A DNA stretch of 64,000 nt. Source: Acidobacteriota bacterium (GTDB lineage: Bacteria > Acidobacteriota > Terriglobia > Terriglobales > SCQP01). Shown piece by piece: positions 31,401 to 40,800 of the stretch. The position numbers and the translations under genes are program-made. Below the pieces are notes generated by a model. The model had not been told where the DNA came from, did not search any database, and saw only the letters and a list, made by a program, of their open reading frames with translations. Each line of letters begins with the position of its first letter. Position 1 is the first letter of the stretch. The stretch covers positions 56,300 through 120,299 of the forward strand of contig JAJYIU010000009.1 in NCBI GenBank assembly GCA_021789895.1, given 5' to 3'.

Positions 31401-31477
31401 CGATCACGCTGGCATTTCCCAACCAGCGCCCGCAGACCGGCCACGTCTGGGAATTCGATCTGTTGCCCGGGTTTTAA
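28406..31477 (+). CDS. Outer-membrane protein: MA-type metallopeptidase, TolB-like propeller and Omp85 barrel
   Basis: 1023 residues. After a signal peptide comes a peptidase domain (about 25-270) with the zinc motif HELTH in VIGHELTHAF and a following Glu in LEGMAEYVS. A propeller with repeated SPDG strands follows (about 290-590: SPALSPDGRRVMFFS, NPSWSPDGKQIVFS, QPAWSPDGREIAFV). The last 380 residues look like an Omp85-type barrel, including LVRGYKL (the lid-loop VRGF/Y motif) and a terminal Phe. It combines a protease, a TolB-like docking module and an outer-membrane pore in one chain. Confidence 0.85.
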   Translation: MKIVAYGCVCLLWLAGALPLRCQNGYFGQNKVQHKTLHFKVLTTPHFHIYYYDREQKAIPYVARMAERWYARESRLFKHEMSEPQPLIVYADQPDFAQTTVVPGFIQTGVGGVTLPLERQIVIPLAGPLAETSHVIGHELTHAFQFDMTRSALHNGVPGATRLPLWFLEGMAEYVSLGPHDPETAMWLRDAVRRDQMPTLKQLENPKYFPYRYGQAFWAFVGGQYGDANVGRMLIAGGASGSGRQALERVLRIKPAAFSKLWDHATIATEKPVLAVTAPSAPESRLLLGNPKHGGEYYVSPALSPDGRRVMFFSSRGLFAIDLYMADAKTGKILQRITSTATSPHFNNLEFINSAGAWSPDGRDFVFGQVRAGQAELAFYALAKHRITQAIPVPGVGEVFNPSWSPDGKQIVFSAISQGLTDLYLMNLATRHIRRLTDDAYAELQPAWSPDGREIAFVTDRFTTNLQDLAFGPYRLAFLNPGTGAIRPLATPAGADLINPQWSPHGRFLYFVANYEGIPNLYRMDMTRGGLTAMTNLQTGVAGITALSPAISVAQQSGEIVYSAFANSGYDLWRLPAPAENQPGLPTRTQLAHLHAGWLPPPASAQGEVARYMRNPGYGLPPSTAQYASRPYHPHLHLTGVIPANIGFGVSNYGPMFGGGTALQFQDLLGTEYLTLQIATITSNGTSNFLRNFSGVASYFNDAHRWQWGVEGGQVPYITGAFSARVGTISGQPVQQNQFITFWEMNRQALGTLDYPFSRAQRIEFAGGVENIGFAAQAETQTFSAVNGALLADTIQNIPAPKSLNFATGNTALVYDTSLFGGTSPVRGQRYRLQIGASGGSFFFSTVLADYRHYFPLMRPLSLAVRVLHYGRYGAGANDPRLQDYFLGFPTLVRGYKLDSIRSSECGPDFYRTGNCPLFDRLLGSKLAIANGEARLELFGPLGLWPHVPAPPVELAPFYDAGIAWSGPTGSALPHLARHAVTSEGITLRVNLFGYAIGAITLAFPNQRPQTGHVWEFDLLPGF

Positions 31478-31484
31478 GCGGGAT

Positions 31485-33584
31485 TCAGGCTTCTTCTTCC
31501 ACCGCCTGGCCGCGCTCGGCTTTGGCCTGGGTGATGATTTTCTCGGCGTTCAACTGGGGCACGACATCGTAGTGGGAAAAATTCATCTGGAAGCTGCCGC
31601 GGCCCTGGGTCATCGAGGTCAGATCGGATTGATAGCTCAGCATCTCCGCCATCGGCACCTGGGCGCGGACGATCTGCTGCGGGCCGCGCACTTCCATGCC
31701 TTCAATGCGGCCGCGGCGGGAATTCAAGTCGCCCATCAGGTCGCCGGCGAATTCCTGCGGCGCATTGATTTCCACTTCCATGATCGGCTCGAGCAGCACC
31801 GGCCGGGCCTGTTCCATGGCTTTTTTAAAAGCCAGGGAACCGGCGACTTTGAAGGCCAACTCGCTGGAATCCACCTCATGGTAGGAGCCGTCGTAGAGCA
31901 CGACGCGGAAATCCACGACCGGATAACCGGCCAAAAAACCGCGATGCGCGCTTTCGACAATCCCTTTTTCGACCGCGGGGATGAAATTGCGCGGGATAGC
32001 GCCGCCGAAAATATCATTGACGAATTCGAACCCGCTCCCGCGCGGCAGCGGCTCCATCTTGATCTTGCAGTCGCCGAATTGGCCATGGCCGCCGGTCTGC
32101 TTTTTATAACGCCCCTGGGCATCGGCCTTGCCGCGGATGGTTTCGCGATAGGGCACCTTGGGCGCCTTGAGCGCGACCTCCACATGGTAGCGATGCTTGA
32201 GCTTGGCGACGGCAATTTCCACGTGCTGCTGGCCGGTGCCGGCGAGCAGGAATTCATTCGTCTGTGCGTCGCGGAAGAAGCGCAACGCCAGGTCTTCTTC
32301 CAGCATGCGATGCAGCGCGGCGCCGATTTTATCCTCGTCGCCGCGGGATTTGGGCTCGATCGCGAAGTTGATGGCGGGCTCGGGCATGGCGACCGGGGGA
32401 TAGGCGATGGCGGCGGATTTATCGCCCAAGGTGTCGCCGGTAAAGGTATCTCTCAGCTTGGCGACTGCGCCCAGGTCGCCGGCATGCAACTCCGAGACCG
32501 GCGTCAATTGTTTGCCTTGTAGGACGCTGAGGTGGGCCAGGCGTTCGCTGCCGCCGCGGCCGAAATTGGTCACGTTCTCGTCATTGTGGGCAACGCCGGA
32601 GCGGACTTTAAAAATGCTGATGCGGCCGGCGAAGGGGTCCACCAGGGTTTTGCAGACGAAAAGCGCGAGCGGCAAATCGTCGCGCATGGCCCGGCGCGGG
32701 GCGGGCGCGCCGGCCTCGGCGCGTCCCTCGATTTCACCCGCTGCGGGCGAAGGCGCGTAATCCACCAGGAACTGCAGCAGGGCATCGAGGCCCTGATTGA
32801 GGGCGGCGGTGGCGAACAACACCGGAAATAGCCGGCGTTCGGCGATGGCAGCGCGCAAGCCGGCGCCCAGATCCTCCGGCGGCAGGGTGCCTTGCTCGAA
32901 GAATTCTTCCATCAGCTTGTCATTGCCCTCGGCCACCAGTTCCACCAGCGACTCATGCGCGGCGTTGGCTTCGGTGGCCAGCGCTTCGGGGATGGCCTGT
33001 TCCTGGCTGGCGCCATTGCCGCCGGCGGCGACGATGAGGGCGCGCATCTGCACCAGGTCGAGCACCCCCTGAAAACCGCGCTCCTGGCCGATGGGAAGCT
33101 GGGCGCGGCAAACGCCGCGGCCGAAGGCGGCGGTGAGCGAATCGAGCACGCGGCCGGCATCGGCGCGGTCCCGGTCCATGCGATTGACCAGGATGATCAC
33201 CGGACGGCGCGCGGCCGCAGCCATTTCCCAGATTTTTTCGGTCTGGACTTCTACCCCGGCCACCGCATCCACCACCAGCAACACGGCCTCCACCACCGGC
33301 AGCACCAGCGCGACTTCATGCAGGAAGATGCCATAGCCCGGGGTGTCGAAGAGGTTGAGCTTGTGACGGTTCCACTCCACCACGGCGGGGGCGGAGCCAA
33401 TGCTGATGCGGCGCTGAATTTCCTCTTCGTCAAAGTCGGTGACGGTGTTGCCGTCTTCGACCCGCAGCAGGCGCGGGGTGGCGCCGGCGGTGTACAGGGC
33501 GGCGGAAACCAGCGAGGTCTTGCCGCTGCCCCCATGCCCGGCGACCGCCAGATTACGCAGAAGCGAAGTTTCGTAGGTCTTCAC
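31485..33584 (-). CDS. EF-G-like translational GTPase
   Basis: 699 residues, full EF-G architecture. The G domain has GHGGSGKTS (G1), FDTPGY (G3) and NRMD (G4). The effector region differs from canonical EF-G, and the P-loop reads GHGGSGKT rather than AHIDAGKT, as in the second EF-G type (EF-G2 / FusA2-like). Domains II-V follow to the C-terminus, including GHGQFGD in domain IV. It may act in translocation or recycling under special conditions; the main fusA would be elsewhere. The start is GTG with GGGAGAAA upstream. It is last in a unit with prfA. Confidence 0.88.
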   Translation of the reverse strand: MKTYETSLLRNLAVAGHGGSGKTSLVSAALYTAGATPRLLRVEDGNTVTDFDEEEIQRRISIGSAPAVVEWNRHKLNLFDTPGYGIFLHEVALVLPVVEAVLLVVDAVAGVEVQTEKIWEMAAAARRPVIILVNRMDRDRADAGRVLDSLTAAFGRGVCRAQLPIGQERGFQGVLDLVQMRALIVAAGGNGASQEQAIPEALATEANAAHESLVELVAEGNDKLMEEFFEQGTLPPEDLGAGLRAAIAERRLFPVLFATAALNQGLDALLQFLVDYAPSPAAGEIEGRAEAGAPAPRRAMRDDLPLALFVCKTLVDPFAGRISIFKVRSGVAHNDENVTNFGRGGSERLAHLSVLQGKQLTPVSELHAGDLGAVAKLRDTFTGDTLGDKSAAIAYPPVAMPEPAINFAIEPKSRGDEDKIGAALHRMLEEDLALRFFRDAQTNEFLLAGTGQQHVEIAVAKLKHRYHVEVALKAPKVPYRETIRGKADAQGRYKKQTGGHGQFGDCKIKMEPLPRGSGFEFVNDIFGGAIPRNFIPAVEKGIVESAHRGFLAGYPVVDFRVVLYDGSYHEVDSSELAFKVAGSLAFKKAMEQARPVLLEPIMEVEINAPQEFAGDLMGDLNSRRGRIEGMEVRGPQQIVRAQVPMAEMLSYQSDLTSMTQGRGSFQMNFSHYDVVPQLNAEKIITQAKAERGQAVEEEA

Positions 33585-33653
33585 GCGCAGTTTCTCCCGA
33601 AAGCCGCCATCCTAGCATAGAAGGCGGCAGGCCACGCCGCTCCCTGCCCAAGG

Positions 33654-34724
33654 TCATTCCGCCACCGCCGCTTGCAACTGTTCGGCCTCAAAATGCCCGG
33701 CTAGCGCGTCAATCAGCGGATCGAGCCTGCCATCCATGATCGCGTCCAGGTGATGCAGGCTGAGGCCGATGCGGTGATCGGTGACACGATCCTGGGGAAA
33801 GTTATACGTGCGGATTTTTTCGCTGCGGTCGCCGCTGCCCACCTGCGAGCGGCGTTCGGCGGCAATGGCTTCATGCTGGCGCTCGCGCTCGATTTCCAGC
33901 AGGCGCGAGCGCAGCACGCGCAGCGCCTTGGCGCGGTTTTTAATCTGGGATTTTTCATCCTGGCAGGAAACCACCAATCCGGTGGGCAGATGGGTGATCC
34001 GCACCGCCGAATAGGTGGTGTTGACCGATTGTCCGCCGGGGCCGGAGGAACAAAAGGTGTCGATCCGCAGATCCTTGGGATCGATCTCCACCTCGACCTC
34101 TTCGGCTTCAGGCAAAACGGCCACCGTCACCGCGGAAGTGTGCACGCGCCCCTGCTGCTCGGTGGCGGGGACGCGCTGCACGCGATGCACCCCGCTTTCG
34201 TATTTCAGGCGGCGATAGGCATTGCGTCCTTCAATGATGGCCACCGCTTCTTTTACGCCGCCGACGCCGGATTCGCTGGCCGACAACAGCTCGGCGCGCC
34301 AGTTTTGGGATTCGGCATAGCGCAGATACAGCCGCAGCATCTCGCCCGCGAACAGGCTGGCCTCGTCGCCCCCGGTGCCGGCGCGGATTTCCAGCACCAC
34401 GTTTTTTTCGTCGTTGGGATCGCGCGGCAGCAAGAGGCGCCGCAGCTCGGTTTCCAGCCGCTGGCGATGCGCCTCCAGCCGCGCCATTTCCTCGCCCGCC
34501 AGCTGCCGCAGCTCGGGGTCGGTTTCGCCCAGCAGGCCGCGCGTGGCCTGCAGATCGGCTTCCACCTGCTGGAATTCGCGATAGCGGGAGACGATTTCCA
34601 CCAGTTCGGCATGGGCTTTGGCGGTCTTCTGGTAGCGGGGGCTGTCGGCCAACACCTCGGGCGAGGCCAGTTGCCGGGTCAGATTTTCGTAGCGGGCTTC
34701 GATTTGGGCTAGTTTTTCCAGCAT
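33654..34724 (-). CDS. prfA: Peptide chain release factor 1
   Basis: 356 residues, normal for RF1. The GGQ motif that triggers peptide release is in [12 protein letters not shown]. The stop-codon tripeptide is PAT in [10 protein letters not shown], as in class 1 factors reading UAA and UAG. The N-terminal helical domain starts [14 protein letters not shown]. The prmC methylase gene, often next to prfA, is not here; instead a PIG-L deacetylase gene lies 14 bp upstream and an EF-G-like gene 69 bp downstream. Confidence 0.97.
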   Translation of the reverse strand: MLEKLAQIEARYENLTRQLASPEVLADSPRYQKTAKAHAELVEIVSRYREFQQVEADLQATRGLLGETDPELRQLAGEEMARLEAHRQRLETELRRLLLPRDPNDEKNVVLEIRAGTGGDEASLFAGEMLRLYLRYAESQNWRAELLSASESGVGGVKEAVAIIEGRNAYRRLKYESGVHRVQRVPATEQQGRVHTSAVTVAVLPEAEEVEVEIDPKDLRIDTFCSSGPGGQSVNTTYSAVRITHLPTGLVVSCQDEKSQIKNRAKALRVLRSRLLEIERERQHEAIAAERRSQVGSGDRSEKIRTYNFPQDRVTDHRIGLSLHHLDAIMDGRLDPLIDALAGHFEAEQLQAAVAE

Positions 34725-34738
34725 CGCCTGTATTCAGT

Positions 34739-35503
34739 TTACCGCGGGGATGCGGCTTCGCCGAGGCGATCGAACAGCGCGGGCGGGGAGACCGTCACCA
34801 CGCCGGCAGGCCGTTCGCGGTGCGGCGGCGCGGCGGCGAAATGGTAGTATTCGCGCGCACCGCCATGCGCCAAATAAGCGTCGAACCGCGGAAACAACGG
34901 CGCCTGGGTATGGTGGCAATGGAAGGCCGCGCGCTTGCGCTCGACCCAGGGGCCAATATCGCAGGCCAGGTCGGGAGGCGAAAGCTGCACCGCAGGCGAG
35001 GCGGGCAGCGGCTGGCGGCCGCTGCCATATAAAAGCCAGGGGCATTGAAATACCGGCGCCTGCGCCGCCGGCACGCAACGTTCGCTGGCCGCCCAATGAA
35101 AAGCGGCGGTCGCCAGCAGTCCGGCCATGCCGTGATCGGGATGCCCGGTCAGGCCGCCCTCCGGGCCCATGGCGAACAGCAGATCCGGACGCCATTCCCG
35201 CACCTGTTGGGCGAGCCGGGAGGCGGTCTGGTGAAAATCCACCCGCGTCAGACCGCTGTCGGGCAAATTCCAGATCTCGTGCCGGTCAATGCCCAAAATC
35301 TTGCAGGAGGCCGCCAGTTCGCCCGCGCGCAATTGAATCAACTCCGCGGCATTGGCGGCCGGGCCGCGGTTGCGGGCGGCTTCGCCTCCGGTCAGGCAAA
35401 TCAAGCGAATCTGCACCCCCTGGCCGCCCAAGCCCGCCAGTGTGCCGCCAAAATTGCCGGCTTCATCATCCGGATGCGCGGTAACGCAGAGCAAACGGGG
35501 CAT
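34739..35503 (-). CDS. PIG-L / LmbE-family N-acetylglucosaminyl deacetylase
   Basis: 254 residues. The metal-binding signature AHPDDE starts at residue 9, and the second motif is GHPDH near residue 138. The family removes acetyl groups from GlcNAc conjugates such as GlcNAc-malate in bacillithiol synthesis or GlcNAc-inositol in mycothiol synthesis. No other thiol-biosynthesis gene is near, so the substrate is open. It is first of three minus-strand genes and divergent from mqnA. Confidence 0.88.
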   Translation of the reverse strand: MPRLLCVTAHPDDEAGNFGGTLAGLGGQGVQIRLICLTGGEAARNRGPAANAAELIQLRAGELAASCKILGIDRHEIWNLPDSGLTRVDFHQTASRLAQQVREWRPDLLFAMGPEGGLTGHPDHGMAGLLATAAFHWAASERCVPAAQAPVFQCPWLLYGSGRQPLPASPAVQLSPPDLACDIGPWVERKRAAFHCHHTQAPLFPRFDAYLAHGGAREYYHFAAAPPHRERPAGVVTVSPPALFDRLGEAASPR

Positions 35504-35556
35504 ATCGGTACGTTAGCAGTTTTCAGATTGCATTTTCCGGCCCGGCAGAGCCCTCG

Positions 35557-35562
35557 TATAAT
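35557..35562 (+). promoter_or_regulatory. Consensus -10 box (TATAAT) just before mqnA
   Basis: The box ends five bases before the TTG start codon at 35568. No Shine-Dalgarno fits between them, so the mqnA-ruvA mRNA is probably leaderless. Confidence 0.5.
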
Positions 35563-35567
35563 TCTAT

Positions 35568-36437
35568 TTGACTTCGGCAAACCACCCTCTTCCCGCCGCC
35601 TGGCGGGTGGCCGCGATTCGCTTCCTCAACACCGCCCCCCTGCTCTGGGGATTGGAAACCGAACCGCGGCTGCAGCTATTTTCCACCGTGCCTTCGGCCT
35701 GCGCCGATGCGCTGGCGGCAGCGCAGGCCGATATTGGCATCATTCCAGCCATCGAACTGGCGCGCATCCCCGATCTATGGGTGTTGCCCGGAGTGGCGGT
35801 CGCGGCGCGGCGCGAGGTGCGCAGCATCTTGTTGATCCTGCGCCGCCCGCCGGAAAAAGTCCGGCGTTTAGCGCTCGACCGGAACTCGCGTACCTCGGCG
35901 GCGCTGGCGCAGATCCTTTTAAAGCGGCGCTATGGCGCCCGCTTCGAAATCACGGATGCGGCGCCCGGCTGGCGCCCGGCCGCCGCATCCGCCGACGCCT
36001 GCCTGCTGATCGGCGATCCGGCGCTGCAGTTAAAGCTGAGCGGCGAAGCCGAGGCGGCCGGCATGCAGGTTTTAGACCTGGCGGCGGACTGGCATGAATG
36101 GACCGGCCTGCCGTTCGTCTTTGCGTTATGGGCGGTGCGCGCGGCCGCGCTCCCCGAAACGCATGGCAGCGACGCGCAGTGGCTGGCCGCACGCTTCTTG
36201 CGGGCGCGCCGGGAAGGCTTCGCCCATCTGGAGGCGATCTGCCGCGATTGGGCGCGGCGGCTGGCCCTGCCCGAAGAAGAAATCCGGCATTACCTGGAAT
36301 ACAATCTGGAGCATCGCCTCGAGCTCGACCACCTGGAAGGGCTGCGCCATTTTCTCCAGTTGGCGGCGGAAGAAAAACTGATTGACGAAGCCCGGATGCT
36401 GAATTTTCTTGGCGAAGCGACGGAACCCATGCTGTAA
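35568..36437 (+). CDS. mqnA: Menaquinone biosynthesis protein MqnA (chorismate dehydratase)
   Basis: 289 residues. The periplasmic-binding-protein-like fold of the MqnA/MqnD family is visible: VAAIRFLNTAPLLWGL at the start, then ADIGIIPAIEL, and a central LALDRNSRTSAAL. MqnA turns chorismate into 3-[(1-carboxyvinyl)oxy]benzoate, the first step of the futalosine route to menaquinone, so the organism likely uses that route rather than MenFDHCEB. The start is TTG at 35568; a GTG at 35607 is the alternative but would trim the conserved N-terminus. ruvA follows after 21 bp. Confidence 0.88.
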   Translation: MTSANHPLPAAWRVAAIRFLNTAPLLWGLETEPRLQLFSTVPSACADALAAAQADIGIIPAIELARIPDLWVLPGVAVAARREVRSILLILRRPPEKVRRLALDRNSRTSAALAQILLKRRYGARFEITDAAPGWRPAAASADACLLIGDPALQLKLSGEAEAAGMQVLDLAADWHEWTGLPFVFALWAVRAAALPETHGSDAQWLAARFLRARREGFAHLEAICRDWARRLALPEEEIRHYLEYNLEHRLELDHLEGLRHFLQLAAEEKLIDEARMLNFLGEATEPML

Positions 36438-36458
36438 AACGAAACGGGTGCGGATGCC

Positions 36459-37043
36459 ATGATCGCATTTTTAAGAGGCCTGCTGCTGGAACGCGCTCCG
36501 GGCCGGATTGTGCTCGAAATCAACGGCATCGGCTATGAAGTCTTCGTGCCGATTTCGACTTACACTCGGCTGCCGGCCAATGAAAACGCGCTGGCGGAGC
36601 TCTTGATCCATACCCATGTGCGCGAAGACGCGCTGCAGCTTTACGGCTTTGCGACGGGGTTGGAGAAGGCGCTCTTCGAAAAGCTGATCAGCGTCAGCGG
36701 CATCGGGCCCCGGCTGGCGCTATCCATTCTTTCCGGGCTGCCGGCGGAAGAGCTTTCGGCGGCGATCCGAGCCTCCGATCACGCCCGGCTGACGGCAATT
36801 CCCGGGGTGGGAAAAAAGACGGCGGAACGCGTGGTGCTGGAGCTCAAGGACAAATTGCCGTCCGGCGGCGAAACTCCCGCCGCGCCGCTCGCCAGCGCCG
36901 CCGCCGACGTGCTTTCGGCGCTGGTCAACCTGGGGTATGCCCGCAACCAGGCGGAAAAAACCATCGCCCGCGCACTGGCCGGCGGAACAGCCAAGGATTT
37001 TGAGCCGCTCTTTAAAGCCTGCATGCACCTGCTCGGCGCCTGA
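36459..37043 (+). CDS. ruvA: Holliday junction helicase subunit RuvA
   Basis: 194 residues, standard length. The N-terminal OB fold has IAFLRGLLLERAPGRIVLEINGIGYEVFVP; two helix-hairpin-helix motifs follow (LISVSGIGPRLAL and LTAIPGVGKKTAERV), and a C-terminal helical domain that contacts RuvB (ADVLSALVNLGYARNQAEK). RuvA binds the four-way junction and guides RuvB. ruvB and ruvC are not in the window; mqnA lies just upstream in the same operon. Confidence 0.97.
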   Translation: MIAFLRGLLLERAPGRIVLEINGIGYEVFVPISTYTRLPANENALAELLIHTHVREDALQLYGFATGLEKALFEKLISVSGIGPRLALSILSGLPAEELSAAIRASDHARLTAIPGVGKKTAERVVLELKDKLPSGGETPAAPLASAAADVLSALVNLGYARNQAEKTIARALAGGTAKDFEPLFKACMHLLGA

Positions 37044-37151
37044 GGCGGGACGGCCGCCACTCCCGCGCCGCGCGGGCACCCATTCTCGGAGCGGTAGTTC
37101 TGTCCGACGCGGATGTCCGCGCCGTCGCGTTCTCTCCGCCCGGCAGCGGCG

Positions 37152-37844
37152 TCAGGCGGATAGCCGGGCTTCGGCCGCGCGCGCCAACAAAACGACGGCG
37201 GCGAGGTGGAGGTGGTTAAACCCGGAACGTTCCTGCGGCCGGCTGAGCACCAAAACGAGCGCCTGCGGCAGCGAGCGCACGATCACCGCCAGGCCCTCGT
37301 CCTCGGCTTCCAGGCTGCGCCAGGCCTCCGGCTGCAGCGGCAGTTGCGGCGCGGAAGACAAACGAAAACCCCGGGCCAGAATGGAAGCGAGCAGTTGGGC
37401 ATTCGGCTCCAGCACATGCTGAATGTCATTCCAGGCGGCCAGTCGCGGCGGCTGAGCCGAGATCACGCGCCACAACCCGGCCTGGCGCGCATGGGTGCAG
37501 TCGCAGGCAGCGAGCAGCAGCCCCGATAGCAGTTCGGCTTCATCCAACGCCAACTCGAGATTACTCAGGTTGAATTCCAGGCGCCGGTTGAGCAGGCGAT
37601 CCGATTGCGGGCCGGGCGCGCGCCGCGGTTGTGCCGCGATCAATTCCCGCACGGAATGCACGCCCGCTTTTTGGAACATGCGCGCAATGTGCGTTTTCAA
37701 GGTCTTGGGCGTGATCTTTAGCTTCGCTGCGATCTCGTGCAACGGCCACGACTCGCGCAAGGCGGCAATCACCTCGCGCTCGCGCGGACTGAAGCAGGCT
37801 GACGAATCGGGGCGCGGTTGGCCACGGCCATCGGGTGGCGCCAT
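37152..37844 (-). CDS. LuxR-type HTH regulator with GAF-like C-terminal domain
   Basis: 230 residues. The LuxR helix-turn-helix is at the N-terminus (about 18-75): FSPREREVIAALRE, then LHEIAAKLKITPKTLKTHIARMFQKAG. The remaining 150 residues resemble a small ligand-binding domain of the GAF type, but this is a weak call. In most LuxR proteins the HTH is at the C-terminus, so the order is reversed. The ATG lies 3 bp after the stop of the helicase gene (TGA TTG ATG), which suggests translational coupling in the exonuclease operon. It might control that operon or respond to DNA damage; neither is shown. Confidence 0.75.
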   Translation of the reverse strand: MAPPDGRGQPRPDSSACFSPREREVIAALRESWPLHEIAAKLKITPKTLKTHIARMFQKAGVHSVRELIAAQPRRAPGPQSDRLLNRRLEFNLSNLELALDEAELLSGLLLAACDCTHARQAGLWRVISAQPPRLAAWNDIQHVLEPNAQLLASILARGFRLSSAPQLPLQPEAWRSLEAEDEGLAVIVRSLPQALVLVLSRPQERSGFNHLHLAAVVLLARAAEARLSA

Positions 37845-37847
37845 CAA

Positions 37848-40800
37848 TCAATCCACCTCTCGCCAGGCGCCCAGCAAGGGATAGTAAAGCCCGAGGCGGA
37901 TCGGACGCGGATCGAGTTTTCCGACCAATGCGGCATAGCGCTGGAGCTGGCCGCGGTGACGCTCAATTTCCTCGGCGAAAAACCGATCAAGGCCGCCGCC
38001 GGCATGCCGGCTGGTTTTGTAATCCACGATCCAGCGCTCGCCGGATTCAGCATCGACAAACGAACGGTCAATGCGGACCTGGATCAAACTTCCGCCCAGC
38101 ATGCCGCTCAATTCCCATTCCGAACGATCTTCCGGGTGCCCGCCCAGCAGCCAGCGCCCGCGCGGATCCTGCAGGGTGGTAACCAGAGCGTGGCGTGCGG
38201 ATGCGATGGCGGCGTCCAATTCCGCATCGGCGACCCCCGCCGCAATCAGATCGGCGCGCAGGCGGGGCAGCAGCCGGGAAATCCGCTCCTCGCTCCAACG
38301 ATCCAGGCCGTCGCGTTGAATGCGCATCAACCAGGCATGCACCACGACCCCCACCAGGCGCAAGGTTTCACCCACCCAATCGAAGCTGAGCGGCGCGAGC
38401 GCAACCGCGGCCGGCGGCGCGGCGGCAGCCAGCATGGACGGCGGCGCCGGCGGAACCCAGCCCAGGCGCAGGCGGTGCAGCGGCGGATGTCGCGGGGGGG
38501 CCGCGGCAGCCGCGGGCGCCGGCGCCGGCGGGGCCGCCAGCGCGATCCAGCCGGGCCGCACTGCCGGCCATAAAAGATGCAAGAGGCTGCTCGCCGGCGG
38601 ATCGCATACCGTCCCATTTTTCATGCCCACGCAGGCGGATATAACCAGATAACGGATGGCCCGCGTGGCCGCGACATACAGCAGGCGCTTATCTTCTTCC
38701 CGCCGGCGAGACTGGCGCAACCGTTTCAAATATTCATGCTGCGGGTCGCTTTCGCCGCCGCGCGCCGGCTCCATGCCCAACAGCACGCTCCCATCCACGC
38801 CGGGGTCTAAATTCACCCATGCCATCGGAGGTTCCGATTCGGCATTCCGGCCCGGAAGACGATCGAGCGCGGGCAGGACGACGGCTTCGAATTCCAGCCC
38901 TTTGGCCGCGTGCAGGGTCATAATCTGCACGGTCACTAGTGGACCTTTCAGCTCTGCCGGGGGCGCCATTAAATTCTGTAGCTGTTCTTCCCAGGCGGTA
39001 CGGTCACGCAGCTCCCCGCCGGCTTCATATTCCTGCAGCAGATTCCAAAAAGCCTGCAACTGCTCGGGAAGCTGCGCCTGCGATTGCTCATCTTGCGGCA
39101 GGCAGGCGGGGCCGCCGAGGCGAAGCCAGGCGGCCTCGACGGCGCGCCGCAGGCCATAGGCACATCGCTGGCCGAGCGCCTGTTCGAGCACAGGCAAGAC
39201 GCGTTCGACCCGCGCCCGCGCCTCGCCCGCCAGGGAGCGAGTCCGCAACAGCTCCCAAACCGGCGCCTCCGGGTCTTCGGCGGCCAGCCGGTGCAGATCC
39301 TCGAGCGTCAAGCCGCACCAGGGCGCGCGCAAAACGGCGAGCCAGGCGGTGCGATCCGCGGGATAGGCCAGCGCCCGTGCCAGGGCGCGCAGATCCTGCA
39401 CTACTTGGCTGTCGCCCAAGGGCGCCAGCGAGACGGCTTGAAATAACACCTTCTGCCGCCGCATTTCCGCCACGATGGCGCGCGCATGCTCGCGCGCGCG
39501 CACCAATACGGCAATTCGCGCCGGCTGGTCGGCCGTGGCCGGGGCGCCATCGCGCGCTTCAGGATCTTGCGCCAGCAGCTCCCGCAGGCTCTGGATTTGC
39601 CGCACGACCGCTTGCGCTTCCCGTAGCCGAACTTCCCCGGGCACGGCGCGCGGGCTCGCGGAACGATCGTAGAAGGCCGGGAGCGGCAGCACCCTCGATC
39701 CTAAGCGAAAGTGCTTGACCGGCTCGGAAGCCGAAAATGCGACCTCGTGTGGCAGCGGCCCGCAATCCCGCTCAAAAACTCCGGGATAGGCCGCATTCAC
39801 CCATTCCACCAAGCCGGAATCGGAACGGAAATTAGCCCGCAATTGCAGGCGCTGCAACTTCAATGCGGGCAACAGGCGCTCGATCCCGACGAATAAGCCG
39901 ACTTCCGCCTGCCGCCAACCGTAAATGGACTGCTTCGGATCGCCCACGACAAATAGCGTCCGTCCGTCGCCCGCCTGCCAATTGGCGGTCAGCCGGCGCA
40001 ACAGCAGGAGTTGCGCGATCGAGGTGTCTTGAAATTCATCAATCAGAATGTGTTGAATCCGGTCGTCGAGCGCGATTTCCAGGTCGGTGGGCGCGTCAAG
40101 CTCGCCTAACGCATGCGTCGCGGCTTGCGCCATCTCGATGAAATCCACCGCGCCCGCTTCCGCCCAGATCAGCTTCAATTCGGCGGCGGCATAGGGAAGC
40201 AGCCGGAGCAGGCTTTGCAGCACCTCCCAAATTTCCTCCCTCACCCGCACGTTTGGCAGAATCTGGACATTTCGCACTGCAGACTGCGTTCCCTTCCGGA
40301 CTTTCAGCATCGCCACCAGACTTGTCAGAAGCTGCTTTTGCTGCCGGTCTTCCCGCTGCAGGCCATCGTTTATTGTCCAGGCCTTGCGCCAATCTCCCTC
40401 TTTTATCAGCAGCAGATTGGCAAATTTATTCCAGACCGGCAGCGCGCCGGCGGCCGCAGGCGGCATGGCGTCAATTTGCCGGCCAAGCCGGGCCGCGGCA
40501 ATTTGCATGCAAGCAAAACACAAGCCCGCGTCGGCCGGCCCAAGCGCGGCCGCCAGCCGCTGCAACTGGGCTTCGATATGCTCCCGCCAGGCCGCTTCCA
40601 TGCCGGCGCGAAAAGCCTGCAAATCATCCGGCGTGCTGGGCACGCCCAGCCAGCGTTGCCACTGGTCCCGCCGCTCCAGCATCGCCACCAGGCGCTGCTC
40701 GAGGCGGTCCACCTGATTGTCAAAGTGCAGCAACAATTTCTGCACCTCGCCGGCCAACGGACCGGATTCGCGCACTCGGGAGATCAGCCGGCGGGCGGCG

